Below are positions 1 to 6,796 of a stretch of DNA of 7,504 bases, one piece after another. The notes beneath the pieces are model-generated. The model had not been told where the DNA came from and searched no databases. It saw only the letters and a program-made list of their open reading frames with translations. The stretch lies in assembly GCA_030147455.1 (NCBI GenBank), contig JASKZU010000247.1, forward strand, positions 1-7,504, read 5' to 3'. The stretch's first letter is position 1, and every line of letters begins with the position of its first letter. Origin of the DNA: Planococcus sp. (in: firmicutes) (lineage in GTDB: Bacteria > Bacillota > Bacilli > Bacillales_A > Planococcaceae). The translations under genes and the position numbers were made by a program.

Positions 1-704
1 CCGACCTCCATATCGATGATGCCTTTTTGGTTGGCCAATTGTGCAGTTACAGACGGATAGTAATTGATTTTTTCTGCCAAAGTCGACAAAATCGCTTTAA
101 TCTCATTGCCGTCATTCATATAAATGGTAACGTAATCTGCCCGTTCTTCATCAGGATCGAGAATAATTTGGGAAATTAAATTTTTCACTTCGGTTTCTGT
201 CTGGCTGAGTTGGTCTACGAGTGACTGGCGTTTTGCTTCGTCTTCGAAATTCGAGAAAATCGGGCCTTCGATCACTGTAACCGGCTGATTAAAAACGATG
301 CCGTTCGACAGCACCACTTGATAGCTATTGCCTTGATCTAAATACCCCACTTCTACGTATTCCTGAATATCGATTTCCACGCCGGTCAGCCATTTTTTTT
401 GAACAGACGCCGTTTCTACCCACTCAAGCGCCGCGAGCTGCTGTTCTATTTCCTCACTGTCGAATGACCACATGGAATCTCCAACCGATAAAGTGCTGGC
501 CTTTTCATAGCTTTCGCCGTTGAACAATTCAGCACCTTTTACATGAATGGTGCGAATTTCGCTGTAGGCTGACTGGCTGTAGAGCAGGACCAGCAGCAAA
601 AAGACAAAAATGAACAGCAAGGCAGCGAACTTGCGGTTTGTTCTTTTTCTTCGCCGCTCCCGGAGCGTTGGTATGCGTTCTTCGATGTCTATTACTTTGT
701 CCAT
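1..704 (-). CDS. divIB: Cell division protein DivIB (FtsQ family), C-terminus cut by the window edge
   Basis: DivIB/FtsQ is a bitopic membrane protein that joins FtsL and DivIC in the divisome core and helps regulate the septal transpeptidase. I see 234 complete codons beginning MDKVIDIEERIPTLRERRRK. The N-terminal cytoplasmic part is charged (about residues 1-26), followed by one membrane segment (about 27-45, FAALLFIFVFLLLVLLYS). Next comes a POTRA-like domain (about 49-118, opening IRTIHVKGAELFNGE) and the start of the extracellular beta domain. The frame is still open at position 3, so the C-terminal end lies outside. The ATG at 704-702 is preceded by AAGGAG (713-718) at 8 nt spacing, which supports this start. 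It lies 18 bp after murD. Bacillus places murG and murB before divIB; here divIB follows murD directly, as in Staphylococcus. The family call rests on topology, the POTRA motif and context. Confidence 0.93.
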   Translation of the reverse strand, partial: MDKVIDIEERIPTLRERRRKRTNRKFAALLFIFVFLLLVLLYSQSAYSEIRTIHVKGAELFNGESYEKASTLSVGDSMWSFDSEEIEQQLAALEWVETASVQKKWLTGVEIDIQEYVEVGYLDQGNSYQVVLSNGIVFNQPVTVIEGPIFSNFEDEAKRQSLVDQLSQTETEVKNLISQIILDPDEERADYVTIYMNDGNEIKAILSTLAEKINYYPSVTAQLANQKGIIDMEV

Positions 705-722
705 ATCCGCCGCTCCTTCGCT

Positions 723-2087
723 TTATTCGTTTGCTTCTGTATGTTTCTGCACGGCATCGATAAACGCATCGCCGCGAATTTCAAAACTTTCGTATTGATC
801 CCAGCTGGCGCAGGCAGGCGACAACAAGATTGTATCGCCGGACGCCGACAAGCCGATCGCTTTTTCAACAGCATCATCCATCAATCCAGCTTGGACGATA
901 GTCGGCACGTTGCATGTTTCAGCAAACTCCGAAAAACGGCCTGCTGTTTCGCCAAATGTAACCAGGACTTTTACGCGGTCCATAAACGGGCGCATTTCCT
1001 CAAGAGAATGCTGTCGATCCAATCCGCCGGCCAACAGAATGATGCGGTCGTCAAATGCTTCCAGTGCACTTTTGGTCGCTAGTGCGTTGGTTGCTTTTGA
1101 ATCGTTGTAAAAACGGCGTCCTTGCCATTCCCCGACGTATTGCGAACGGTGTTTGACTCCTGTAAATGAAGTAAGAACGCGGATGATCGTTTCTTTTGTG
1201 CTTCCCCAGAGAAGTGCTGCTGCAGTGGCTGCCAAGATGTTTTCAAGATTGTGTTCTCCAGCTAGCATAATGCGCTTGCGTTCGATCAACGGCTCGCCTT
1301 GCCAGTAAATGAATTCACGGTCGGCGCTGATGCTCTCTTCAGTCCGCCCCTGCAATGTAAACGGTATTGGCTGGGCTGCAACAGTTGACGCATGATTTGC
1401 CAGGATTTTCTGGTCAGCATTATAGATAAAATAGTCATCGCTTGTTTGGTTTTCCGTAATTTTCTTTTTAGAGCCAAGATAGTCATCGAGTGATCCATGG
1501 TAGTCGAGATGCGCTTCATACAAATTGATGATGATCGATACGTGCGGGCGGAACTGTTTGGTTCCTTTCAGCTGAAACGAAGATAATTCCGTGACGACGA
1601 CGTTTTCGGCTGTGGCTTTTTCAGCTACACCGCTCGCAACCGTTCCGATGTTTCCAGCGATCAATGGCGCTTTGCCATCTTGGTTCAGCATGTGGAACAG
1701 CAATGTCGTTGTGGTGGTTTTGCCGTTGGATCCTGTAATGCCGATAAACGGCGCTTCGCTGATGCGGTAAGCGAGTTCGATTTCGGTCCATACTGGGATA
1801 TCTTTTTCTAATGCTTTTTGAATTAATGGGTTGCGGTAAGGAATTCCCGGGTTTTTAATGACCAGCTCAAATCCTTCTTCCAGCAGGTCTTCCGGATGAC
1901 GTCCACAGATTACTGTGACGCCCAGGTTCAATAATTCCTGGGCTTCGGGGTTTTCCTCGAATGGCTTGGAATCATTGACGGTGACAAATGCCCCCAGTTT
2001 GTGAAGCAAGCGGGCAGCTGTAAAGCCGCTTTTCGCCAGTCCTAGGACCAGCACTTTTTTTTGAAGAAATTGCGGCAATTCTTTCAT
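723..2087 (-). CDS. murD: UDP-N-acetylmuramoyl-L-alanine--D-glutamate ligase MurD
   Basis: This cytoplasmic ligase adds D-glutamate to UDP-MurNAc-L-Ala using ATP, the second step of stem peptide assembly. The 454 residues are a normal family length. An N-terminal Rossmann-like UDP-binding domain (VLVLGLAKSG, 12-21) is followed by the central Mur ligase domain. That domain has the P-loop GITGSNGKTTT at 116-126, the NLYEAHLDYHG motif at 188-198, and K207 in SKKKI as the probable carbamylated lysine. It also has GEHNLENILAA at 277-287. The C-terminal domain shows YNDSKATN (327-334), LLAGGLDR (351-358) and LLSPACASWDQYESFEIRGD (421-440). Every expected motif is present and the frame is intact. 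The ATG at 2087-2085 directly follows the mraY stop codon with no spacer, so translation is very probably coupled. murE, which acts next, is absent from this cluster and must be elsewhere. Confidence 0.98.
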   Translation of the reverse strand: MKELPQFLQKKVLVLGLAKSGFTAARLLHKLGAFVTVNDSKPFEENPEAQELLNLGVTVICGRHPEDLLEEGFELVIKNPGIPYRNPLIQKALEKDIPVWTEIELAYRISEAPFIGITGSNGKTTTTTLLFHMLNQDGKAPLIAGNIGTVASGVAEKATAENVVVTELSSFQLKGTKQFRPHVSIIINLYEAHLDYHGSLDDYLGSKKKITENQTSDDYFIYNADQKILANHASTVAAQPIPFTLQGRTEESISADREFIYWQGEPLIERKRIMLAGEHNLENILAATAAALLWGSTKETIIRVLTSFTGVKHRSQYVGEWQGRRFYNDSKATNALATKSALEAFDDRIILLAGGLDRQHSLEEMRPFMDRVKVLVTFGETAGRFSEFAETCNVPTIVQAGLMDDAVEKAIGLSASGDTILLSPACASWDQYESFEIRGDAFIDAVQKHTEANE

Positions 2088-3056
2088 TTACATAACCTCC
2101 AATAAAACAGCGGCTGCGGCACAAATTAATCCGACGCCCCAAAATACGGTAACTACTTTCCACTCAGACCAGCCAACCAATTCAAAGTGATGGTGAATCG
2201 GACTCATTTTGAAAATGCGTTTTTTTCGCAACTTGAAACTTCCCACTTGCAGGATAACGGATGCCGTCTCAATGACAAACACCAAACCGATCAGTAAAAG
2301 CAGCAATTCCTGCTTGAGCAGGATCGAAACCATGGCGAGGGCACCGCCCAATGCCAGTGAACCTGTATCTCCCATGAAGACTTTAGCGGGATACTTGTTA
2401 AAGACTAAAAATCCGATGAGTCCGCCTGCTACCGCAAACGTAAACAGCGCGATGCCGGTTTGGCCGGATGCTATTGCTAAAATACCGAATGCGGCAAATG
2501 CAATAGACGCCGTTCCGGCTACAAGCCCATCGAGTCCGTCGGTCAAGTTGACCGCATTGGAAAAACCAACCAGCCAAAAGACGATAAATAGGACATAAAC
2601 CCAGCCCAGTTCAATCGATAAATCTGTGAAAGGAATGCCGAGCGCTGTATCAAATCCATTGGCGCGCAGCAAAAAGAAAGATAAAACTGCTATGACAATC
2701 TGTGCGATCAGCTTCTGCAACGAAGTCAACCCAAGATTGCGTTTTAATACTACTTTAATAAAATCATCCAAAAAGCCGATGAGGCCATAGCCGAACAAAA
2801 CTAGCAAGAGAATTGAGACCGGTGTCGTCAATTCGCCGTTGAATGCGGCAACTGCCAGTACTGTTGCAATGATCGCGATGAGGAAAACGAGTCCGCCCAT
2901 TGTCGGTGTCCCCGTTTTTTTCAAGTGGGATTCCGGCCCTTCTTCCCGAATGCTTTGGCCAAATTTCATGCGTTTTAATAATGGGATAAAAAGCGGCATT
3001 AATGCAACAGTTAGTATCAATGCGGCCCCAAATCCAATAATAGACATACCTTCCAT
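2088..3056 (-). CDS. mraY: Phospho-N-acetylmuramoyl-pentapeptide transferase MraY (lipid I synthase)
   Basis: MraY is a polytopic membrane enzyme that transfers phospho-MurNAc-pentapeptide from UDP to undecaprenyl phosphate, making lipid I on the inner face of the membrane. The 322 residues contain about ten hydrophobic segments. Family landmarks are in order: TPTMGGLVFLI (50-60), DDF with the paired aspartates D97 and D98, and NAVNLTDGLDGL (167-178). Then come NKYPAKVFMGDTGS (220-233, catalytic-type D230) and the SPIHHHFELVGW loop (285-296, HHH 288-290). Two ATGs compete (residues 1 and 4). I chose the first because AAGGAG (3065-3070) is 8 nt upstream of it; the second has no spaced site in the full-length mRNA. 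The gene starts 37 bp after the PBP stop and abuts murD. murE and spoVD, which precede mraY in Bacillus subtilis, are missing here. Confidence 0.98.
   Translation of the reverse strand: MEGMSIIGFGAALILTVALMPLFIPLLKRMKFGQSIREEGPESHLKKTGTPTMGGLVFLIAIIATVLAVAAFNGELTTPVSILLLVLFGYGLIGFLDDFIKVVLKRNLGLTSLQKLIAQIVIAVLSFFLLRANGFDTALGIPFTDLSIELGWVYVLFIVFWLVGFSNAVNLTDGLDGLVAGTASIAFAAFGILAIASGQTGIALFTFAVAGGLIGFLVFNKYPAKVFMGDTGSLALGGALAMVSILLKQELLLLLIGLVFVIETASVILQVGSFKLRKKRIFKMSPIHHHFELVGWSEWKVVTVFWGVGLICAAAAVLLEVM
2095..2101 (-). promoter_or_regulatory. murD ribosome binding site inside the 3' end of mraY
   Basis: The minus strand reads TTGGAGGTTATGTAAATG. GGAGG (2096-2100) lies 8 nt before the murD ATG and is wholly within the last codons of mraY, whose TAA abuts the ATG. 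This fixes the murD start and implies that ribosomes ending mraY restart on murD. Confidence 0.8.
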
Positions 3057-3084
3057 TTATAGAGCTCCTTTAAAGACGAGTCAA
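3056..3084 (-). promoter_or_regulatory. Candidate sigma-A-like promoter in the pbpB-mraY gap
   Basis: The minus strand shows TTGACT (3079-3084), a 17-nt spacer, then TATAAA (3056-3061). Each hexamer matches the consensus at 5 of 6 positions and the spacing is ideal. The -10 box overlaps the mraY ATG, so initiation would fall near 3048-3050, at the second in-frame ATG (3047-3045). The element also overlaps the mraY ribosome binding site, so the match could be fortuitous. No transcript evidence is available from sequence. Confidence 0.35.
3065..3070 (-). promoter_or_regulatory. mraY ribosome binding site, decides the start
   Basis: AAGGAG in the context TTTAAAGGAGCTC sits 8 nt upstream of the ATG at 3056-3054. 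It favours the first of the two in-frame ATG codons of mraY, three codons apart. Confidence 0.8.
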
Positions 3085-3093
3085 CTCGTACAC

Positions 3094-5469
3094 TTATTCA
3101 TTATTTTCCGGTTGTTCTGCTGGTTCTTGTAATTCTGATTCTTGAGGTTCTAGTTCTGGTGATTCTTCAGCTTCCGGAGTTTCCTGAGGTTGGATGGATT
3201 CCCCTGATTCTGTATTTTCTGCAGGATCAAGTGTTTCCAATGATTCCACTGGTTCCAAATCTTGATCTATTAGCGGATCGGCAGCTTGCTGCTCTTGCTC
3301 TGCCTGATAAGGATAGAAAACTTCCGGCGGCTGCAGTTCAACAATGATTGACTGTGCCGGCGGAGGAACTGCCCCTGCAGGCGCACTTTGCGTCATGGCA
3401 AATCCTTGGCCTGCGATTTCTAGCGGCAGCTCGCTCAGCGTTTGATACGCCAGCAGTTCCCGCTTGGACCATCCCGTGAAGTTTGGCAAAATAATATCCC
3501 CGCTTGTCCGCAGAATAATGTTTTCTCCGGTGATTAATTTTTCGCCGCTTTCTGGATATTGGCCGGTCACTTGCGTTGCATCACCGGCAACGATTGGATT
3601 TAATCCGAGAGCCGTCAATTCTGCTGCGGCTTCGTCCATTGATTTCCCGGAATAATCTCCAATTTCCACTGTTTGAGCTTTAGCAGAATTTTCCGGTGTA
3701 ACATTCAAGTATTTCAAGCTGTTTTCCATGACAGAAGTGAAGATTTTCGACACCGGCACTGAACCATATTCATCGCCCGGCAATTGTGGCTGCTGGACTC
3801 CGATATAAACAAGAAGTTCCGGATCTTCTGCTGGCGCCATGCCAAGGAATGAGAACAAGTAATTATTGCGCCCGGACATGTAACGGCCATCGGCGCCAGG
3901 CACCTGTGCAGTCCCCGTTTTACCGGCTACTGTATAATCTTGCAATGCAAAACCTTGGGCAGAGCCGACTTCGGATGTGACCGTCGTTGCCATAATCTCA
4001 CGGACTTTTTGGGCGGTTTCTGCAGAAATCGGGTTCCCTGCTTTTTCCGGCTCGGATTTCAGAGCTACTTCATCGGTATCCGGATTTTTGATTTCATCAA
4101 TCACATACGGCTTCATCATGGTGCCGTCTCCTGCAATAGCAGAAGCTGCCTGTATCATTTGAATCGGCGTGACCGTCGATCCTTGGCCATAAGCAGTAGT
4201 CAATTTATTGATTGGGTATTGGTTGAGAATTTCACCTGCAGCTTCGTTCGGCAAATCAATGCCGGTTTTCTTTCCAAACCCGAACGCATCAATATAGTTC
4301 ATGAACATATCCGGGCCAATCCGTTCCAGTAAATACCCCATTGAAACGTTGGATGAGCGCTGGAAGCCTTCCAGGAAAGTAATGCTTCCCCAGCCGCGGC
4401 CGCTGTTATGGTCGCCGATCGTACGATCCAGTAATGTATAAGTGCCTGAATCATAGTAAGCATTCGGATCCCATTTTCCTTCTTCCACTGCTGATGCTAA
4501 TGTGAATACTTTCATTGGCGAACCTGGTTCAATCGTCAATTCGATGCTTTCATTCAGCCAGTTTTCCGATAAGCCTTCACGCGTATTCGGATCGAATGAT
4601 GGACGCTGCGACATGGCCAGAATTTCTCCGGTTTTCGGATCAGCGATTACAGCGATCATCCGCGCCGGCGTGTATTCTTCCTGCACACTCGACATAGCAT
4701 CTTCAAGAAAGTTTTGAATGGTGCGGTCCAATGTTAATTTTAAATTTGAACCGTTGACAGCGGGTGTCAGAGCTTCTTGGCTGTTCGGCAATAAAAAGCC
4801 CCATTTATCTGTGTCAAACTCCATTTTGCCATTTTTGCCAGTCAGCAGCTGGTCATGTATCGCTTCCAGCCCCATTTTGCCTTTTGTTTTAACTTGTCCA
4901 TCTTCCAGTTCTTCTTTCATTGCAAAACCGATCAGATGCGAAGCAAATACCCCGTTCGGATAAAGACGCTTTAAATCTCTTACAAACAGCAATCCAGGCA
5001 GCCCACGCTCTTCCATTTCCAGCATTTGCGTATGGCTGATTTCACGGCCAGCAGACCCGAATTCTACTTGGTAACGGTCTTTTTCGATGCCGTTCTTTAA
5101 AATTGTCAATACTTCTTGCTCTGGCATCTCAAGTTGCTCCGCCAAATAAGAAGCTGTTTCTTCGGGATTGATTACATGGTTCGGTTCTTTTGGGGTCGTT
5201 GTAGCCTTTTCGTCAACTACTGCCACTAATTTGTACGTTAGTGTATCTTCCGCAATGACTTCCCCGTTTCGGTCAATGATCTTGCCGCGTTCGGCCGTCA
5301 GCACTTCTTCCTGGCTGTACTTTGCCGCTGCACGTGCCGCCAGTTCCTGGCCTTCTACTTTACCCGTGGCTTGAATTGTGACTATTCTGGTCATTAAAAG
5401 GAAAAAGAGCCCTGCAAATAGTAAAAATAGCAGAAAGGCTCCCCCTTGAAAACGAAACTTTTTCTTCAT
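3094..5469 (-). CDS. pbpB: Division transpeptidase, class B PBP with PASTA domains (PBP2B/FtsI family; PBP1 of Staphylococcus)
   Basis: This is the septal peptidoglycan transpeptidase, anchored in the membrane with its catalytic part outside. From the ATG at 5469 it has 791 residues. A short basic start is followed by a membrane segment (about 9-28) and the PBP dimerisation domain (about 58-240, containing RGKIIDRNGEVIAED and RDLKRLYPNGVFASHLIG). The transpeptidase domain follows (about 270-585) with S317-P-M-K320, S372-S-N374 and K517-T-G. Two PASTA-like domains lie at about 597-657 and 658-713. The end is a Glu/Pro/Gln-rich acidic tail (about 714-791). The active-site motif is SPMK rather than the usual STxK. 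A longer frame opens at a TTG at 5535 but would overlap ftsL by 70 bp. I prefer MKKKFRFQGG because it gives a short cytoplasmic tail and an ATGA overlap with the ftsL stop. Its Shine-Dalgarno is weak (AAAGG, 13 nt away), so expression probably depends on coupling to ftsL. Confidence 0.97.
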   Translation of the reverse strand: MKKKFRFQGGAFLLFLLFAGLFFLLMTRIVTIQATGKVEGQELAARAAAKYSQEEVLTAERGKIIDRNGEVIAEDTLTYKLVAVVDEKATTTPKEPNHVINPEETASYLAEQLEMPEQEVLTILKNGIEKDRYQVEFGSAGREISHTQMLEMEERGLPGLLFVRDLKRLYPNGVFASHLIGFAMKEELEDGQVKTKGKMGLEAIHDQLLTGKNGKMEFDTDKWGFLLPNSQEALTPAVNGSNLKLTLDRTIQNFLEDAMSSVQEEYTPARMIAVIADPKTGEILAMSQRPSFDPNTREGLSENWLNESIELTIEPGSPMKVFTLASAVEEGKWDPNAYYDSGTYTLLDRTIGDHNSGRGWGSITFLEGFQRSSNVSMGYLLERIGPDMFMNYIDAFGFGKKTGIDLPNEAAGEILNQYPINKLTTAYGQGSTVTPIQMIQAASAIAGDGTMMKPYVIDEIKNPDTDEVALKSEPEKAGNPISAETAQKVREIMATTVTSEVGSAQGFALQDYTVAGKTGTAQVPGADGRYMSGRNNYLFSFLGMAPAEDPELLVYIGVQQPQLPGDEYGSVPVSKIFTSVMENSLKYLNVTPENSAKAQTVEIGDYSGKSMDEAAAELTALGLNPIVAGDATQVTGQYPESGEKLITGENIILRTSGDIILPNFTGWSKRELLAYQTLSELPLEIAGQGFAMTQSAPAGAVPPPAQSIIVELQPPEVFYPYQAEQEQQAADPLIDQDLEPVESLETLDPAENTESGESIQPQETPEAEESPELEPQESELQEPAEQPENNE
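3097..3330 (-). other. Region coding the acidic Glu/Pro/Gln-rich tail of the PBP
   Basis: PBP residues 714-791 lie after the last PASTA domain and are low in complexity. They contain many irregular motifs such as PQETPEAEES, PELEPQESELQEP and a final AEQPENNE, and almost no basic residues. The segment is predicted extracellular and disordered. Staphylococcal PBP1 also ends in a disordered tail, but that one is Ser/Asn/Asp/Lys-rich. No exact nucleotide tandem repeat is obvious to the eye. Confidence 0.75.
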
Positions 5470-5825
5470 TGTCCCGGCACTACCTTTACATTTTGCCCAT
5501 TTAATTTTAAGCCATATTCCTTTGCTTTCGACCAAATGCGCGTATATGAAGAGTTTTCTTTAACCTGCACGGACAAATCGTTGTTTTGTTTCGTTGTTTC
5601 AGTGATTGATTTTTCAATTGTTTGAATTTCCTGAGTGGAAGCTTGGATTGTCGATTGATTTTGCAAAATGAGCAGCGCGCCCATAATGCAAGCGGCCAAA
5701 AAAGCGGTATATAGAATTTTTTCGCCTTTGGTAATTCTCTTTTTTCTGCGTACCGGCTGTCTTTCTGGAGTATGCGGAACGGCCGGCTGCTGGATTGAGG
5801 TGTAATGTCTCGCATTCAACGCCAT
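5466..5825 (-). CDS. ftsL: Cell division protein FtsL
   Basis: FtsL is a small bitopic divisome protein that pairs with DivIC and DivIB and helps activate the septal transpeptidase. The product is 119 residues, close to the usual length in Bacillales. It has a cytoplasmic part ending in a basic stretch (RRKKRITKGEK, 26-36) and one membrane segment (about 37-54, ILYTAFLAACIMGALLIL). An extracellular region suited to a coiled coil follows (about 58-95, rich in Gln, Thr, Ile and Glu), then WSKAKEYGLKL (98-108). The start ATG (5825-5823) has AAGGAC 8 nt upstream, overlapping the rsmH stop in TAAGGAC. The stop shares ATGA with the next gene's ATG. FtsL sequences diverge widely, so identity rests on size, topology and position between rsmH and pbpB. 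Confidence 0.94.
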   Translation of the reverse strand: MALNARHYTSIQQPAVPHTPERQPVRRKKRITKGEKILYTAFLAACIMGALLILQNQSTIQASTQEIQTIEKSITETTKQNNDLSVQVKENSSYTRIWSKAKEYGLKLNGQNVKVVPGQ

Positions 5826-5837
5826 TTAAACACGTCC

Positions 5838-6776
5838 TTAAAATTTAGTTTTTTCCGCAATCCGCAGCTTAGCGGAGCGCGATCGGTTGTTATTGGCCAG
5901 TTCTTCTTCAGTTGGGAGAATCGGCTTTCGGGTGATGAGTTTCAGTTTAGGTTCGAGGCCTTCAGGAATCACAGGCAAGTTTGGCGGCAATTCCGGAAGC
6001 GATGAAGCTTCTTTAAACAATGCTTTGGTCAAACGGTCTTCCAAGGAATGAAAAGTGATGACACTGATTCTGCCGCCAACAGCAAGCAGCTCGATGGCAT
6101 CTTGCAGCGACGTTTCAGCAGCGCCCAGTTCATCATTCACCGCAATGCGGATAGCCTGGAAAACGCGCTTGGCCGGATGGCCGCCTTTGCGTCTTGCCGG
6201 CGCCGGAATGCCATCTTTGATGCACTCCACCAATTGTGCTGTGGTTTCGATAGGCTGCAGTTCTCTGGCAGCTTCGATTTTACGGGCAATTTGCTTGGAA
6301 AATTTTTCTTCGCCGTACCGGTAGAAAATACGCACCAAATCTTCAAAGCGCCACTCGTTTACCACATGGTAAGCGCTAAGTTCAGCGCTTTGGTCCATGC
6401 GCATATCAAGCGGTGCATCATGGTGGTAGCTAAATCCGCGTTCTGGTGTATCCAGTTGAGGAGACGACACGCCAAGATCATATAAGATGCCGTCCACTTT
6501 CTCGACGCCGTGCATTTCCAGTTGAGTTTTCAACTCTTTAAAGTTCGCATGGATAAATGTAATGTTATGTAAATAGTCTTTCAGTTTTTCTTGTGCATGC
6601 GCAATCGCTGTTGCGTCCTGATCAAAGCAATACAAGTGTCCTTGATCGGACAGCTGTTGAACCAGATATTCGCTGTGACCTGCTCCGCCGAGCGTACAAT
6701 CTACGTATATGCCATCAGGACGAACGTTCAGCCCATCGACAGTTTCATGCAGCAAAACTGTAGTGTGATTGAACAA
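5838..6776 (-). CDS. rsmH: 16S rRNA (cytosine-1402 N4)-methyltransferase RsmH (MraW)
   Basis: RsmH methylates N4 of C1402 in the decoding centre of 16S rRNA using S-adenosylmethionine. The 312 residues match the family length. The N-terminus (MFNHTTVLLHETVDGLNVRPDGIYVDCTLG) and the SAM-binding loop GGAGHSEYL (30-38) are typical. Further landmarks are FDQD (51-54), DGILYDLGVSSPQLDTPERG (95-114), DAPLDMRMDQ (120-129), GEEKFSKQIARKI (155-167), GGHPAKRVFQAIRIAVNDEL (198-217) and VITFHSLEDR (239-248). The C-terminus SRSAKLRIAEK is also characteristic. The start codon is TTG (6776-6774): an in-frame TGA lies shortly upstream, no ATG or GTG intervenes, and the next in-frame ATG would remove the SAM-binding loop. 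It begins 20 bp after mraZ and ends 12 bp before ftsL. Confidence 0.98.
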   Translation of the reverse strand: MFNHTTVLLHETVDGLNVRPDGIYVDCTLGGAGHSEYLVQQLSDQGHLYCFDQDATAIAHAQEKLKDYLHNITFIHANFKELKTQLEMHGVEKVDGILYDLGVSSPQLDTPERGFSYHHDAPLDMRMDQSAELSAYHVVNEWRFEDLVRIFYRYGEEKFSKQIARKIEAARELQPIETTAQLVECIKDGIPAPARRKGGHPAKRVFQAIRIAVNDELGAAETSLQDAIELLAVGGRISVITFHSLEDRLTKALFKEASSLPELPPNLPVIPEGLEPKLKLITRKPILPTEEELANNNRSRSAKLRIAEKTKF

Positions 6777-6781
6777 CCCAG

Positions 6782-6788
6782 TCCCCCC
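6782..6788 (-). promoter_or_regulatory. Atypical poly-G ribosome binding site of rsmH
   Basis: The only purine-rich tract before the rsmH TTG start is GGGGGGA, 5 nt away, in the 20-bp gap after mraZ. It lacks the usual GGAGG core, and combined with a TTG start it suggests weak initiation or dependence on ribosomes finishing mraZ. Confidence 0.5.
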
Positions 6789-6796
6789 GTTCGTTT

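Noticed and set aside
2209..2598. 129-codon open frame on the plus strand opposite mraY
   Set aside because: It lies antisense to strongly conserved MraY motifs, has no recognisable domain, and is explained by the composition of a membrane-protein gene.
3940..4332. 130-codon open frame on the plus strand opposite the PBP transpeptidase domain
   Set aside because: It is a shadow of an intact conserved gene; no family resemblance or operon partner on that strand.
5470..5535. N-terminal extension of the PBP to a TTG at 5535
   Set aside because: It would overlap ftsL by 70 bp and add residues unlike PBP2B N-termini; the ATG at 5469 gives a normal basic start before the membrane segment and an ATGA overlap.
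6048..6485. 145-codon open frame on the plus strand opposite rsmH
   Set aside because: It is fully contained within rsmH and complementary to its conserved motifs, with no independent coding signal.
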